This document shows positions 37,290 through 46,385 of a stretch of DNA of 64,000 bases, one piece after another. This stretch comes from Hetaerina americana. Lineage: Eukaryota; Arthropoda; Insecta; Odonata; Calopterygidae. The stretch is from assembly GCA_022747635.1 (NCBI GenBank), contig JAKTNV010000005.1:34878792-34942791 (forward strand). The letters run 5' to 3'. How positions within the stretch are numbered: the stretch's first letter is position 1; each line of letters starts with the position of its first letter. The notes below the pieces were generated by a model. It saw only the letters and a program-made list of their open reading frames with translations. It did no database searches and had not been told where the DNA came from. The position numbers were made by a program, and so were the translations under genes.

Positions 37290-37454
37290 CTTCCCCATCA
37301 TGGCGACCTGCGAGGAGTACGCGCGGCAGGGGAATCGAACTTTGACGCCGCCGATGGTGTAGTCGCAGGATGACGGGAGGGATGCTTTGCTGTCGTCGGT
37401 CGTGTCACTGGGTCCGTCACTGGAGCCAACTCCTGGGGTATTTGATTCAGCCAT
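37290..37454 (-). CDS. BRIP1: BRIP1/FANCJ-like helicase, exon 1 (start)
   Basis: 55 codons from ATG (37454-37452) to a consensus donor, AAG followed by GTAAAT. The first 30 residues are an acidic/serine-rich leader (MAESNTPGVGSSDG...). Residues of about 31-53 read DYTIGGVKVRFPCRAYSSQV then AMM, which matches the conserved start of BRIP1/FANCJ (a Y-T-I-G-G-V-K...FP..AY.SQ.AMM block, equivalent to the Q-motif region before Walker A). The exon ends in phase 0 and joins exon 2 without a frameshift. The ATG is preferred because it is the first in frame before the conserved block and the leader length is only slightly greater than in vertebrates. A mariner derivative lies about 380 bp upstream. Confidence 0.88.
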
Positions 37455-37830
37455 CACGAGGACACTGAGCGGAATGCCTTCCAAAATAGATCTCACTCGC
37501 GAGTGTAGATTTCAACCGGCAGGTGGAAAATGATTTGCTCTCCAAGGTGGGACCTGTAAACGGAAAAAAGTTCTCTTATTAGATGAGCTCAGATGACGTG
37601 AAGATGGAACTCACCGATTCTATAATTAGCTCATGTCAACGTGGCAAGTAAAATAAGATGTTTCCGGCTCCGATTTCGACACCATCCCTCATCCATTCAA
37701 CGTCCCTTTCTTTTGCCGTGTGTAAACACAGTCCAATACCAACTGGCTGCTTGATGGGTATACATGAACATACAGTTACCATCCCTGATGTATTTAAAAT
37801 TGAGATAGCATATTTTTTGTGATGAAAGTA
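37455..37830 (-). promoter_or_regulatory. BRIP1 5' flank / probable promoter-5' UTR
   Basis: This is the 376-bp interval between the BRIP1 ATG and the mariner insertion. Its exact content (TSS, UTR intron) cannot be read from sequence. I note it because the transposon end at 37831 bounds whatever native proximal promoter remains. Confidence 0.4.
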
Positions 37831-38583
37831 CGAGGGTCATCCGGAGAGTAGTACCCGTTCGTGCCGCATGAAGTGCTGACGACGCGAGTAGCCGCTGGAC
37901 GAGGTCAGATAGCTTCAGTGGCTTGTCTGCCTTCTCTGAGCCAAGTTGCGTGACGCTAGCATTGCCTGTGTTGTTTCTGTGATTGTTTACAATGTTTAAA
38001 AAAATTGAGAACGCCGCCAGTTGTGAAGTGAGGGCAGTGATTAAATTCCTCAATGCAAGAAACGTTCGCCCATGTGATATTCATCGCCAATTAAAGGAGG
38101 TGTATGGAGACAATGTAATGGACGAGTCGTCTGTTCGGCGGTGGTGTCGCAACTTCAACATGGGGAGGGGGAACACACACGACGATGAGCGTTCGGGGAG
38201 ACCGTCTGTCATTACAGACCAACTGGTGAGCTCAGTTGACGAATTCGTGAGGAACGATCGGCGCGTCACAATTGATGACATCTGTGAGCATTTTCCCAAT
38301 GTTTCTCGAACAATTGTTCATGAAATTGTTAAACACCATCTGCATTATGCAAAAATTTGTGCAAGATGGGTCCCTCGCGTATCTCAATGAGCTGGCGGCG
38401 AAGGACTATGCAGCAGGAATACAGAAACTTGTCACACGTTATGACAAATGCCTTAATTTGCTTGGAGATTATGTTGAGAAGTAGTTTAAAGTATCCTCTT
38501 TCAAATAAAATTTTTTATGTTTGTTAATATTTACTTTTGTGTCTTTATTTCACGAACGGGTACTACTTTCCGGATGAACCTCG
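37831..38583 (+). mobile_element. Internally deleted mariner element, copy 2
   Basis: Same structure as the element at 20334-21085: about 34-bp terminal inverted repeats, TA flanks (37829-37830 and 38584-38585), deleted catalytic core. The two copies differ at only a handful of positions that I can see. One is GGAAAGTA versus GGAGAGTA in the left repeat. Another is one extra A in the right repeat (GATGAACCTCG). The third is TAG in place of GAG after DYVEK. This suggests recent spread of an already deleted form. Confidence 0.93.
37992..38390 (+). CDS. Truncated mariner transposase, DNA-binding domain only
   Basis: 132 codons from ATG at 37992. The protein is the same as the one encoded at 20495-20893: two helix-turn-helix motifs and the link up to CARWVPR, then an out-of-frame junction. 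The overlapping next frame (about 38357-38484) encodes the C-terminal tail ending DYVEK and, in this copy, keeps its natural TAG stop. There is no catalytic DDD domain. The element lies upstream of, and in the opposite orientation to, BRIP1. Confidence 0.85.
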   Translation: MFKKIENAASCEVRAVIKFLNARNVRPCDIHRQLKEVYGDNVMDESSVRRWCRNFNMGRGNTHDDERSGRPSVITDQLVSSVDEFVRNDRRVTIDDICEHFPNVSRTIVHEIVKHHLHYAKICARWVPRVSQ

Positions 38584-38794
38584 TACATATGTATTATTAA
38601 CGGAGTTGTTCGACATAACCCATTGGTACACCACTGCGGGTTATCAATCCAAGGATTGATTTGCAGCACCAATTCAGAGTACTCTGCCAATCTCTTCATT
38701 CTTTCATGGCGCTTGGACCCTATATTTTCCTTTAGCTGCTTTTCATAGTTCACCATTATCCTCTCCCTGTAATTATTAGCGCCTGTTTCGTTCA

Positions 38795-38915
38795 ATTAAG
38801 GCTCACTCTGTTAACATGGTGCCTCAGGATATGCCCGATATATTTTCGTCTTCTCCTTATAAGTGCCCTCCATAGGTTTCTTTCTGCACCCAATTTTCGA
38901 AGTACATAATTCTTC
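38795..38915 (-). pseudogene. C-terminal fragment of an APE/RT-type LINE
   Basis: The minus strand encodes a short LINE C-terminus with NYVLRKLGAERNLW and RRRRKYIGHILRH before a stop. This is the W-x-GHILRH type ending common in RTE-like elements. It is cut at 38916 by the PLE-like insertion. Confidence 0.6.
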
Positions 38916-39274
38916 ATTGAAATGAAAGGAAATAATTTACTTTGTAATTCCACACACTTTATTTAAAAAACACGACCCAGGTTTCGACGTTGAACGTCAT
39001 CATCAGGTGGTCCTCACAGAAGCAAACTTGCTATATACACCTTATGATCAAAGGAGGGGGGTTGATCAGAGAGGGGGGTTGGTCAAAGAGGGAGGTTGGA
39101 TGGGTAAAAAGGTTACAATGTAGCTGGGAAGAAAAGAGAATTGCATCTTTTGACTTAGAAGAGTGGTAGGTCCAGGAGTGGGGAGTAAGAGGGATACAAA
39201 ATTTCGTTGGCAAGTTCATCTTTTTTAAATAAAGTGTGTGGATTACAAAGTAAATTATTTCATTTCATTTCAAT
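38916..39274 (-). mobile_element. Penelope-like element 3' end with inverted terminal copies
   Basis: Bases 38916-38970 and 39221-39274 are inverted copies (about 53 bp, few mismatches) carrying TTTTTTAAATAAAGTGTGTGG and TTACAAAGTAAATTATTTC. Between them, on the minus strand, lies a pyrimidine-rich 3'-UTR-like region with repeated TTTGATCAACC-type units. A GTATATAGCAAG segment and a hammerhead motif follow. This order (T/C-rich leader, GGTATATA, CTGATGATG hairpin, GAAACCTGGGTCG) is that of PLE 3' ends. Inverted partial end copies are also a known PLE feature. Confidence 0.75.
38971..39010 (-). ncRNA. Hammerhead-like ribozyme motif with stems I-III
   Basis: CUGAUGA is at 39006-39000, with one extra U. 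Stem II GACGU/ACGUC follows with loop UCA, then GAAA, then ACC-UG-GGU forming a three-bp stem III and C as the predicted cleavage base (38974). Stem I is CAC/GUG (just outside CUGAUGA and just after the cleavage base). All conserved core bases are present. This is the most complete motif in the window. Confidence 0.65.
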
Positions 39275-39514
39275 ATGTTATGCAAATTCCATAAAGTTAC
39301 ATCTGAGACAACAAAAACATAATTCTATATTTGTTACTCGGTCTATTCACTTGATTTCCATCATTATTCGAAAGCACAGTATTTCCATTGCCTCTAATCT
39401 TATCTCTACTGGCCCTACTGTGCATATATAGCATTCATAAAAGTAGATATGATGCATATGTTTTAATCAATTCCATGGGAATACATCGCGCGTGCTGCTA
39501 CACGCGTGGAGAAA
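39275..39514. other. Unassigned intergenic DNA
   Basis: Nothing recognised. Confidence 0.3.
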
Positions 39515-39905
39515 GCCGCGCGTGATGCCATTGCAGTAATGTGATCACCAATACAGAGGAATATAGAAAACAATTAGGACGTATTTGCCTGTTTTGTAGA
39601 CTTCAAAAAGGCATTTGATATCGTGAATTGAGGAAAAGCTAATGAATACATAGCAGAAAATAGAAATATATTGGAGGGATAGGAGGCTAAACCGCAACCT
39701 GTACATGTTTCAGACTTCTCAGGTGCGAGTGGGGGATGGAGAGCCGGGATGGGCAATGTTAGGAAGAGAAGTAAGGCAGGGTTTTCCATTATGACCGGTG
39801 CTGTTCAGCGTATATGCGGAGGAAATGATCTAAGAAGCATTGAAAGAACTGGAGATAGGAATGAAATTCGGCGGGGAATTCATAAAATCAGTCAGATGAG
39901 ACTAA
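39515..39905 (+). pseudogene. Decayed LINE fragment (reverse transcriptase region)
   Basis: It aligns by eye with 42823-43200 of the intact LINE: CGTGATGCCATTGCAGTAATG, the TTTGCCTGTTT...GTAGACTT motif A region, CGCAACCTGTACATG, and GTAAGGCAGGGTT. It contains a TGA in place of TGG and several indels. It is the same family as the element at 40645 and lies in the same orientation. Confidence 0.88.
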
Positions 39906-40369
39906 ATACGTTTTTCTCCTACCATAAAAATTATTAGAACCCCTAACACGACGAAAGGATGAATTCAAATGGACTAAGAGATGAGATTTGAGGAAGGTCG
40001 AGGAGATAATTGACAAGAAGATAGCACTTAAAATATAAAAGAGCGCTTTGAAACAATGCGGAAATGAGAAATAAACACAATGAGTTAACATGAATCCATC
40101 CGTATAACTTTTGAAGTAAAAATAGAAGAGAAGCCTGCAAGAGCAAGTCTAAAAGAAGAGATAGATATGACGTGGGAACTCGGATGCATACTCCGCTATA
40201 AGAGACTGCAATGACATATAGCTGATTGAAAAACTAAAAATACACGCCTGAGGGCTAATGATGATAACAGTTTCACTAACAGCAACCTTATCCCAGCCAT
40301 TCAGGCCTTGATAAATATCCGAGTCGTATTACATATCGGCAAATCATCTTGAGTTATGCGCCTGACTTA
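39906..40369. other. Unassigned intergenic DNA
   Basis: AG-rich sequence that could be a further decayed continuation of the LINE fragment. I could not align it confidently. Confidence 0.3.
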
Positions 40370-40473
40370 CTTCTCTATCTTCCGATGAAGACGGAGTAGA
40401 ATTCCGTCGAAATTATCAAGAAATAACGTGTGAGTGTTCCTTTTTTTGTGTTTCTATATTGTTTGTTACTGTG

Positions 40474-40475
<2 letters not shown>
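40370..40475 (+). mobile_element. Single hammerhead-bearing unit followed by (TA)n
   Basis: It closely matches 19145-19252 in reverse orientation: CTTCTCTATCTTCCGATGAA, hairpin, GAAAT, AACGTGTGAGTG, TTTTTTTGTGTTTCTATATTG, then (TA)n. Confidence 0.72.
40382..40417 (+). ncRNA. Hammerhead-like motif, CCGAUGA variant
   Basis: CCGAUGA at 40382-40388, extra A, stem II GACGGA (40390-40395) with UCCGUC (40403-40408), GAAA at 40409-40412, then UUAUC. Flanking TATCTT before the core and AAGA after it could form stem I. It shares the U4C substitution with the motif at 19206-19241. Confidence 0.45.
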
Positions 40476-40547
<72 letters not shown>

Positions 40548-40643
40548 TATATATATATATATTATATATATATAATATATATATTATATATATATTATAT
40601 ATATATATATTATATATATATTATATATATATATATATATATT
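40476..40643. repeat. (TA)n microsatellite, 5' side of LINE
   Basis: A long TA array with ATTATA/TTATAT variants sits between the hammerhead unit and the LINE 5' end. Confidence 0.95.
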
Positions 40644-40644
40644 C

Positions 40645-43600
40645 CCTCCCCGGACTACAACCTTGACGTGGTGGAAGGGCTTGTGCGTTCCGATGACCCC
40701 TAGAGCTGTGCTGGCGGGAGTAATAATTATTGCTCCTGGTAGGGTCACCCATGCCAGATAGGTCGAAGGTTAGGAGCCAGACGAAAGGTAGTCCACGCAG
40801 CGTCTGTTCCTCAGTGAGGCGGCTGCAATGGCGTCTGACCCCAGTGGGGCGGCCAGTAAGTGATGGTGTCACGTTAAAAACACTATTGAGGAAGGCAACG
40901 GGAAACCACCTCAATTATCATTCCCAAGAAAAATATGATGGACAATAGAGATATTTTGAGTCCTGGCAACCACGGGGCTCGGCCCAATCGGCCGTGTGTC
41001 GTGCCCGGCAGCGGGGGAGGCAAGGCTTCCGCGGTCGTCATCCCACGAAACCCTTGCAAGGGAAAACCAGCAGCAGCAGGACAGAAAACGCAGGAGAGGA
41101 AGACAAAATTAGTTAGAATAGGAACGTGGAATGTTAGGACAATGATGAGGACAGGGAAATTGGAGAATGTTAAGCGAGAGATGGAAAGGGGAAATATAGA
41201 TATTTTAGGTCTATGCGAGGTGAGATGGAAAGATAGCGGGGATTACTGGAGTGATAAGTATAGAATAATATACAGCGGTGGGGACGAGAGCCAACGAGGG
41301 GTTACCATAGTATTAAATGAAGAGGTAGGAAGAAGCGTAGTCAACATAGAGCAGGTAACGGATAGAATACTACTAGTGGAGATAAAAGCAGAGCCGACGA
41401 ACTTAGTTATTATTCAGGTATACATGCCACCGAGCAACCATAAGGAAGAAGAGGTCGATAAGATATACGATCAGTTAGAGGACATGATCGCGTGTGTTCC
41501 TGCAGGGAAACATTTGATAGTGATGGGGGATTGGAATGCGACGGTAGGCGAAGGAAGAGATGGTGATGAGGTGGGCGACTACGGTTTAGGCACGAGGAAT
41601 GACCGCGGGGAGAAAGCAGTTGAGTTCTGCAGGAGACAGGGGTTAGTCATCACCAACACTTGGTTTAGACACCACAAAAGACGCAGGTATACATGGAAAA
41701 TGCCAGGTGACTCAGGAAGATATCAGCTAGATTATATCCTGGTTAGACACAGGTTTAGGAACAGTGTGATAAATTCTCACAGCTTCCCGGGAGCGGATGC
41801 GGACTCAGACCACAATTTAGTTGTTATGAAATGTAGCGTACGTTTCAAAAAGATAAGGCAGGGGCGGCGAATTAGAAAATGGAATGTAGAAGCATTAAAT
41901 GGGTTGAAAAGGAAGGAATACAAACAGGCGGTAGAGAAAATCATGGAGGATGGTAAAGGGCTTATAACTATCGAAAAAAAATGGGAAATGATCAAAAAAG
42001 GGTTGTCTAAAGCCGCAAAAGACACTATTGGAACCGTTAACGCTAAAAGGACTAGGAAACCATGGATCACGGATGAGATGATTACAAAGATGGATGAGCG
42101 GCGAAAATGGAAGAATATAAATACAGAATTAGGCAAAATGAAGTACAAAGAATTGAACAATAAATTGAGGCGGGCAACAAATAAGGCAAAAGACGCATGG
42201 TGGAAGACGCAGTGCGAGGATATGGAAAGTCTCCAGAGGAAGGGTGAAATCGGTGCGCTGTACAGCAAAGTTAAATCGTTATCGGGAAGTAAGAAAGGAA
42301 GAGCTATGCTAACAGTTAGAGATAAGGCGGGTAAGGTAATAGTTGACGCAGGAAAAATCCAAGAGAGATGGAAGGAGTATATAGAAGAACTGTATAGTAA
42401 AGAACTCAGACCAACAAAGTTAGACATTGAAAAAGAAAATGACGTAGAGGAAGATAGCTTAGGTCCAGGCATACTAGACAATGAGATAGAAAGGGCATTA
42501 AGGGAGATGAAACTAAATAAGGCCGTGGGGGTAGATAACATTCCCGTGGAACTTTTAAAATGCTTAGGAAAATGTGGGAGGAAGAGGCTATATGGGCTGA
42601 TCCGTAGCATTTATGAGGAGGGAATCTGGGCGGAAGACTTTGTGAGAGCAGTTTTAGTTCCGATTCCGAAAAAGGTAAAGGCCACGTCATGTGAGGACTA
42701 TAGGACAATTAGTTTGATATCCCACGCAGCTAAAGTTGTTCTCAGGATCATAAACAAAAGGATAGAGAGTAGGGCAAATGATTACTTAGGGGATGATCAG
42801 TTTGGGTTTAGGAAGGGGAGAGGTACGCGTGATGCCATTGCAGTAATGAGATTATTAATCGAGAGGAATATAGAGCACAACCAGCATGTATTTGCCTGTT
42901 TCGTAGATTTCGAAAAAGCGTTTGATAGAGTGAATTGGGAAAAACTAATGAGTATATTGCAGAAAATAGGAATAGATTGGAGGGAAAGGAGGCTAATCCG
43001 CAACCTGTACATGTCTCAGACTGCTCAGGTGCGGGTGGGAAACGGGGAGTCAGGATGGGCAGTGTTAGGAAGGGGTGTAAGGCAGGGTTGCCCATTATCA
43101 CCGTTGCTGTTCAACCTGTATGCAGAGGAAATGATCAAAGAGGCATGGGAAGAACTAGAGGTAGGAATGAAAGTGGGCGGGGAATTCGTAAAATCAGTTA
43201 GGTTTGCTGATGACCAAGCTTTAGTTTGTCAGTCAGCCAAGGGGCTGCAAGCATTGCTGAGTGAATTGGAAATTCAGTGCGACAGGTATGGGATGAGAAT
43301 CAACATTAATAAAACAAAGGTTATGCGATTTTCTAGAAAGAAAAAGGGCAAGCTTAACATTAAAATAGGAGGGCAAAAACTAGAGCAGGTAGAACAGTTT
43401 ACGTATCTCGGTAGTGTTTTGGACCAACACGGTCAAAGTAGTAGGGACGTAAGGAGAAGAATTGCGCTAGGCAAAGAGGCTTTCACGAGGAGGAGGGAGT
43501 TGATGACGGGGACTTTGAGTAAGGATGTTAAGAAAAGACTCGTAAAAACTTTGATATGGAGCGTAGCTATGTACGGCGCGGAAACGTGGTCATTGAAGCA

Positions 43601-44009
43601 GGAGGATAGACGTAGACTGGAGGCTTTTGAAATGTGGGTGTGGAGAAGAATGGAGAAGGTGAAATGGACAGAGAAGAAAACAAATGAGGAAGTACTTGGT
43701 ATGGTGGGCGAAGAGAGGGGTTTGTTGGGAGCAATCCTATGGAGGCAGGAAAAGTGGATGAAGGGGGTGTTGACCGGCAGTGGGATGTTGAAGACTGTGA
43801 TAGAGGGTAGAATGTTGGGCAAAAGAGGAAAGGGAAGGAACAGGATAGGGATGTTGGACGGGATGAAGGGCGGAAGAAAATACTCAGAGATGAAGAGGGA
43901 CCTGGTGTAGAGTAGAATTTAGGGTTGTGTTTTGTTAGTAGTCACAAAATATTTGTTTGGTAGTTGTGTCCATCGAAAAACCTACCTTAACCGGTAGATT
44001 ACCTTAAAA

Positions 44010-44016
<7 letters not shown>
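40645..44016 (+). mobile_element. Apparently full-length APE-RT non-LTR retrotransposon (LINE)
   Basis: A GC-richer 5' UTR of about 290 bp begins CCCTCCCCGGACTACAACC. It is followed by a single long ORF, a 3' UTR of about 100 bp with a small CTACC/GGTAG hairpin, an A run at 44007-44019 and then (TA)n. (TA)n arrays flank it on both sides, so a target-site duplication cannot be told apart from the array. The open frame and clear 5' end suggest a recent insertion. The clade is RTE-like by its APE plus RT and short microsatellite-like tail; the exact clade needs a tree. Confidence 0.9.
40935..43910 (+). CDS. LINE polyprotein: APE endonuclease plus reverse transcriptase
   Basis: 991 codons, ATG ATG start to TAG, no internal stops. 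Residues of about 58-300 are an AP-endonuclease-like domain: GTWNVRT (63-69, Asn66), Glu95 in CEVRW, GDWNA (198-202), the QLDYILV block with Asp266, and SDHNLV (Asp292, His293). All expected catalytic positions are present. Residues of about 520-830 are the reverse transcriptase: KAVGVDNIP, PIPKK..., FVDFEKAFD (Asp658), RQGCPLSPLLFN and FADD (Asp759 and Asp760). The C-terminus (about 870-960) has the AMYGAETWSLKQEDRRRLEAF thumb-like block found in relatives. The enzyme would nick target DNA and prime reverse transcription of its own RNA. There is no separate ORF1 and no RNase H. A 35-residue basic, Gly/Pro-rich leader precedes the endonuclease. Confidence 0.95.
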   Translation: MMDNRDILSPGNHGARPNRPCVVPGSGGGKASAVVIPRNPCKGKPAAAGQKTQERKTKLVRIGTWNVRTMMRTGKLENVKREMERGNIDILGLCEVRWKDSGDYWSDKYRIIYSGGDESQRGVTIVLNEEVGRSVVNIEQVTDRILLVEIKAEPTNLVIIQVYMPPSNHKEEEVDKIYDQLEDMIACVPAGKHLIVMGDWNATVGEGRDGDEVGDYGLGTRNDRGEKAVEFCRRQGLVITNTWFRHHKRRRYTWKMPGDSGRYQLDYILVRHRFRNSVINSHSFPGADADSDHNLVVMKCSVRFKKIRQGRRIRKWNVEALNGLKRKEYKQAVEKIMEDGKGLITIEKKWEMIKKGLSKAAKDTIGTVNAKRTRKPWITDEMITKMDERRKWKNINTELGKMKYKELNNKLRRATNKAKDAWWKTQCEDMESLQRKGEIGALYSKVKSLSGSKKGRAMLTVRDKAGKVIVDAGKIQERWKEYIEELYSKELRPTKLDIEKENDVEEDSLGPGILDNEIERALREMKLNKAVGVDNIPVELLKCLGKCGRKRLYGLIRSIYEEGIWAEDFVRAVLVPIPKKVKATSCEDYRTISLISHAAKVVLRIINKRIESRANDYLGDDQFGFRKGRGTRDAIAVMRLLIERNIEHNQHVFACFVDFEKAFDRVNWEKLMSILQKIGIDWRERRLIRNLYMSQTAQVRVGNGESGWAVLGRGVRQGCPLSPLLFNLYAEEMIKEAWEELEVGMKVGGEFVKSVRFADDQALVCQSAKGLQALLSELEIQCDRYGMRININKTKVMRFSRKKKGKLNIKIGGQKLEQVEQFTYLGSVLDQHGQSSRDVRRRIALGKEAFTRRRELMTGTLSKDVKKRLVKTLIWSVAMYGAETWSLKQEDRRRLEAFEMWVWRRMEKVKWTEKKTNEEVLGMVGEERGLLGAILWRQEKWMKGVLTGSGMLKTVIEGRMLGKRGKGRNRIGMLDGMKGGRKYSEMKRDLV

Positions 44017-44093
<77 letters not shown>
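44017..44093. repeat. (TA)n microsatellite, 3' side of LINE
   Basis: A pure TA array follows the LINE's A run. It is either the element's tail or the split other half of the array at 40476-40643. Confidence 0.95.
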
Positions 44094-44095
<2 letters not shown>

Positions 44096-44139
44096 GTTCC
44101 TTCTCCATATATTGATATTGATCTATAGCGATATAAGAT

Positions 44140-44262
44140 CGATCCATCGATCCGAGGGTGTATTTCATTCACTTCAGGGCAATTAGTCTACATTTATCGA
44201 TGGTACCCTGCAAGCCACCGCTAGAATGGGCGGTAGGGGTGATTCAACGCAAGCCATGAAGC
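44140..44262 (-). repeat. Possible CR1-like LINE 3'-end remnant
   Basis: TACCCTGCAAGCCACCGC and GGGCGGTAGGGGTG resemble the GC-rich hairpin at 62539-62572. Strongly diverged. Confidence 0.4.
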
Positions 44263-45669
44263 ATCATAAATTAAGTTTCTTTTTAGTTATAATATATATT
44301 TATACAAACACACACACATGTACATATAAATAATTCACATAATGTGTATCATGATAACAACAGGAACATGCACCACGGTTAACAAGAGATATACATTTCT
44401 TTACGCATTAGAGAAAAGCTGGTAGTAAAAGGAAGGACAACTAAGCCATGTCCACCAAAAGAAAAAAAGTTTGATGCCGAACAATATAGAACTTAATTTG
44501 AATCAGAAGAAACTATAAGTCTCATTTCTTAACGGAACCGGCGGAGGAGATCGCTTCAAGCTTAAGAAACGAATAAATCACCTATCGATTTCAAAATCTG
44601 GCCACACGTTCCCAAAAAAAGGTATTACGCAAAAAATCTATCGGCATATCCAATAAAGAACTTAACTAGAGTAAAGCTTAATGAAGTCAAAATAAAGATG
44701 CAAGGAAGCGTAACTTGAGTGTTCTTCCCATTAAGCATTTATTCCTTCCTTTCCAAGCGCCTTAGTTTTGCATCCGTTGTCGTGTAATACAAAATGAGCG
44801 AATTCGCTTGAGTAACCAGTTTTTTTTCACGTTTATTATTGCAAAGTAGAGAGATAGGAGAGCGTAATCAATAGCGGCAATTACATTTATCATCTCGATG
44901 AATCGACGGTCAATCTTACTGAAAGCGGACAATCGCAGTGTCAACGACGTCGAATAAGGCAATATTTCAGGGTATGGGATTCAAACATGCACTCTTTCGA
45001 TTAACTTGGCGAATGTATCTCCCGTCAGGTTTTGGCATATTAAAACTTGATTAATGCTCAAAAAGGAGAAAATTTATGGGAACCAATGGAGGAAAAAACC
45101 AAAGCTATTTCCGACCACATAATTCAGCGTGTTTTCAATTCTTCTTTGAGACATGCTCAAGCCAAGTCCGAGGTTTTGGAACATCAATGGAACAGCAATG
45201 ACAAGGTTCATTTTTTACGAACCGGGGATTCGTGGATAGGGACCCTTTTCTGCCCTCCATAAGGATGGTTGAGTTGGTATCTAGCGCAATTTTTTCTGCC
45301 TTAAATTTTAAATCGTGAGCCTGTCGACGTCCGATCACGGCGCTTTCACTCTTGAAGGGATAAAAATGCCTCCCTTATTTTTAGTACCGACTCGCCCTTT
45401 ACTAGGTAACTTCTGGAGCGTGGACGTGAAATTCATCCCGCTCATTCTTCACCTACCCCCCCCCCCCCCCCCGCGTACGGTACGGCCTCTCATGAGCTAT
45501 GGGATGGGAAGTTTCCGCCAACGCTGAAGTTTTGGAGCAGAGGGAGGATTGAGAAACAATTTTAAGTTTTTATTTCCCAGGGAGATTATCATTACAGGCT
45601 ATCGACTTCGAACGAAGTTTGGCTCTTGAATATACCTAACACCTTTGCGAGTAGTGCATCGCGCACCCT
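44263..45669. other. Unassigned intergenic DNA
   Basis: A C run sits at 45458-45472. No gene or repeat family was recognised. Confidence 0.4.
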
Positions 45670-45760
45670 TTCACATGTGCAACAACACAATACCCAGTAA
45701 CGGCGAGTGGCGGGAAGTGTTAGGGCACCAACCATCCCTGCATATATTTGAGCTTATACA
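45670..45760 (-). repeat. CR1-like LINE 3'-end remnant
   Basis: CGGCGAGTGGCGGGAAGTGTTAGGGCACCAACCAT corresponds, in two overlapping blocks, to the minus-oriented LINE 3' end seen at 62550-62590. Only the last part is recognisable. Confidence 0.5.
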
Positions 45761-46019
45761 TAAATATATTCGTATTTACATACATGTTTTCTCATACATC
45801 CGAGCACACGTAAGAATGAATGCTTATCTAAATCATTCAATAATCAGTGCGTTTGAGAAAAATCATTAGTTTTCGTTTTATATGAAAAATATTTGAGTGC
45901 TTGCGTTCGACTTTGCCTTCAATGTCTTTCGTGTTAGGGAAGGAGGGGCACCTACTTGGACCTTTGATTGACGGTGTGTATCTACCTTATTTTATTCCAA
46001 AGTAAACCACCATCTCCCA

Positions 46020-46385
46020 ATATGATTCGGGGCTATAATGAAGCCCTAGGTGTCACACACTATGTTACCTCCTCTAGTTTCCCCATCATGATCTCCATTT
46101 CCAGTTCTTCAAACTCATTAACAGCCTTCAGGCAGTTCAAAAAAGCATGTTCCCTCTTCTACTCTTCCTCGCTTACCTAATATCCTTCTATTTCGAAATT
46201 TAAAAATTCGATTATCACACGTTATCTCCTCTACTCAGTTTTTTCCCTTCCTTGATTTTCATAGAGCATTTCTTCCTCTCTTCTCATACCATATTCAACG
46301 CCTCGTTATCGGTTTCCCTTTCAGTCCAACTTATTTCATCCATTTTTCTCCACACTTACAACCCATAAGCTCTAATCAACGATCA
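46020..46385 (-). pseudogene. Possible decayed LINE C-terminus
   Basis: Pyrimidine-rich blocks such as ACTTATTTCATCCATTTTTC and TCCACACTTACAA look like the reverse complement of the WVWRRMEKVKW-type C-terminal coding region of the LINE at 40935. Weak match. Confidence 0.35.

Noticed and set aside
40430..40703. Tyr/Ile-repeat frames across the (TA)n array
   Set aside because: Translation of the TA microsatellite; the same applies to frames at 2435-2705, 19.0, 52.8, 58.0 and 60.2 kb.
41777..42610. 277-codon minus-strand frame
   Set aside because: Shadow of the intact LINE ORF on the opposite strand.
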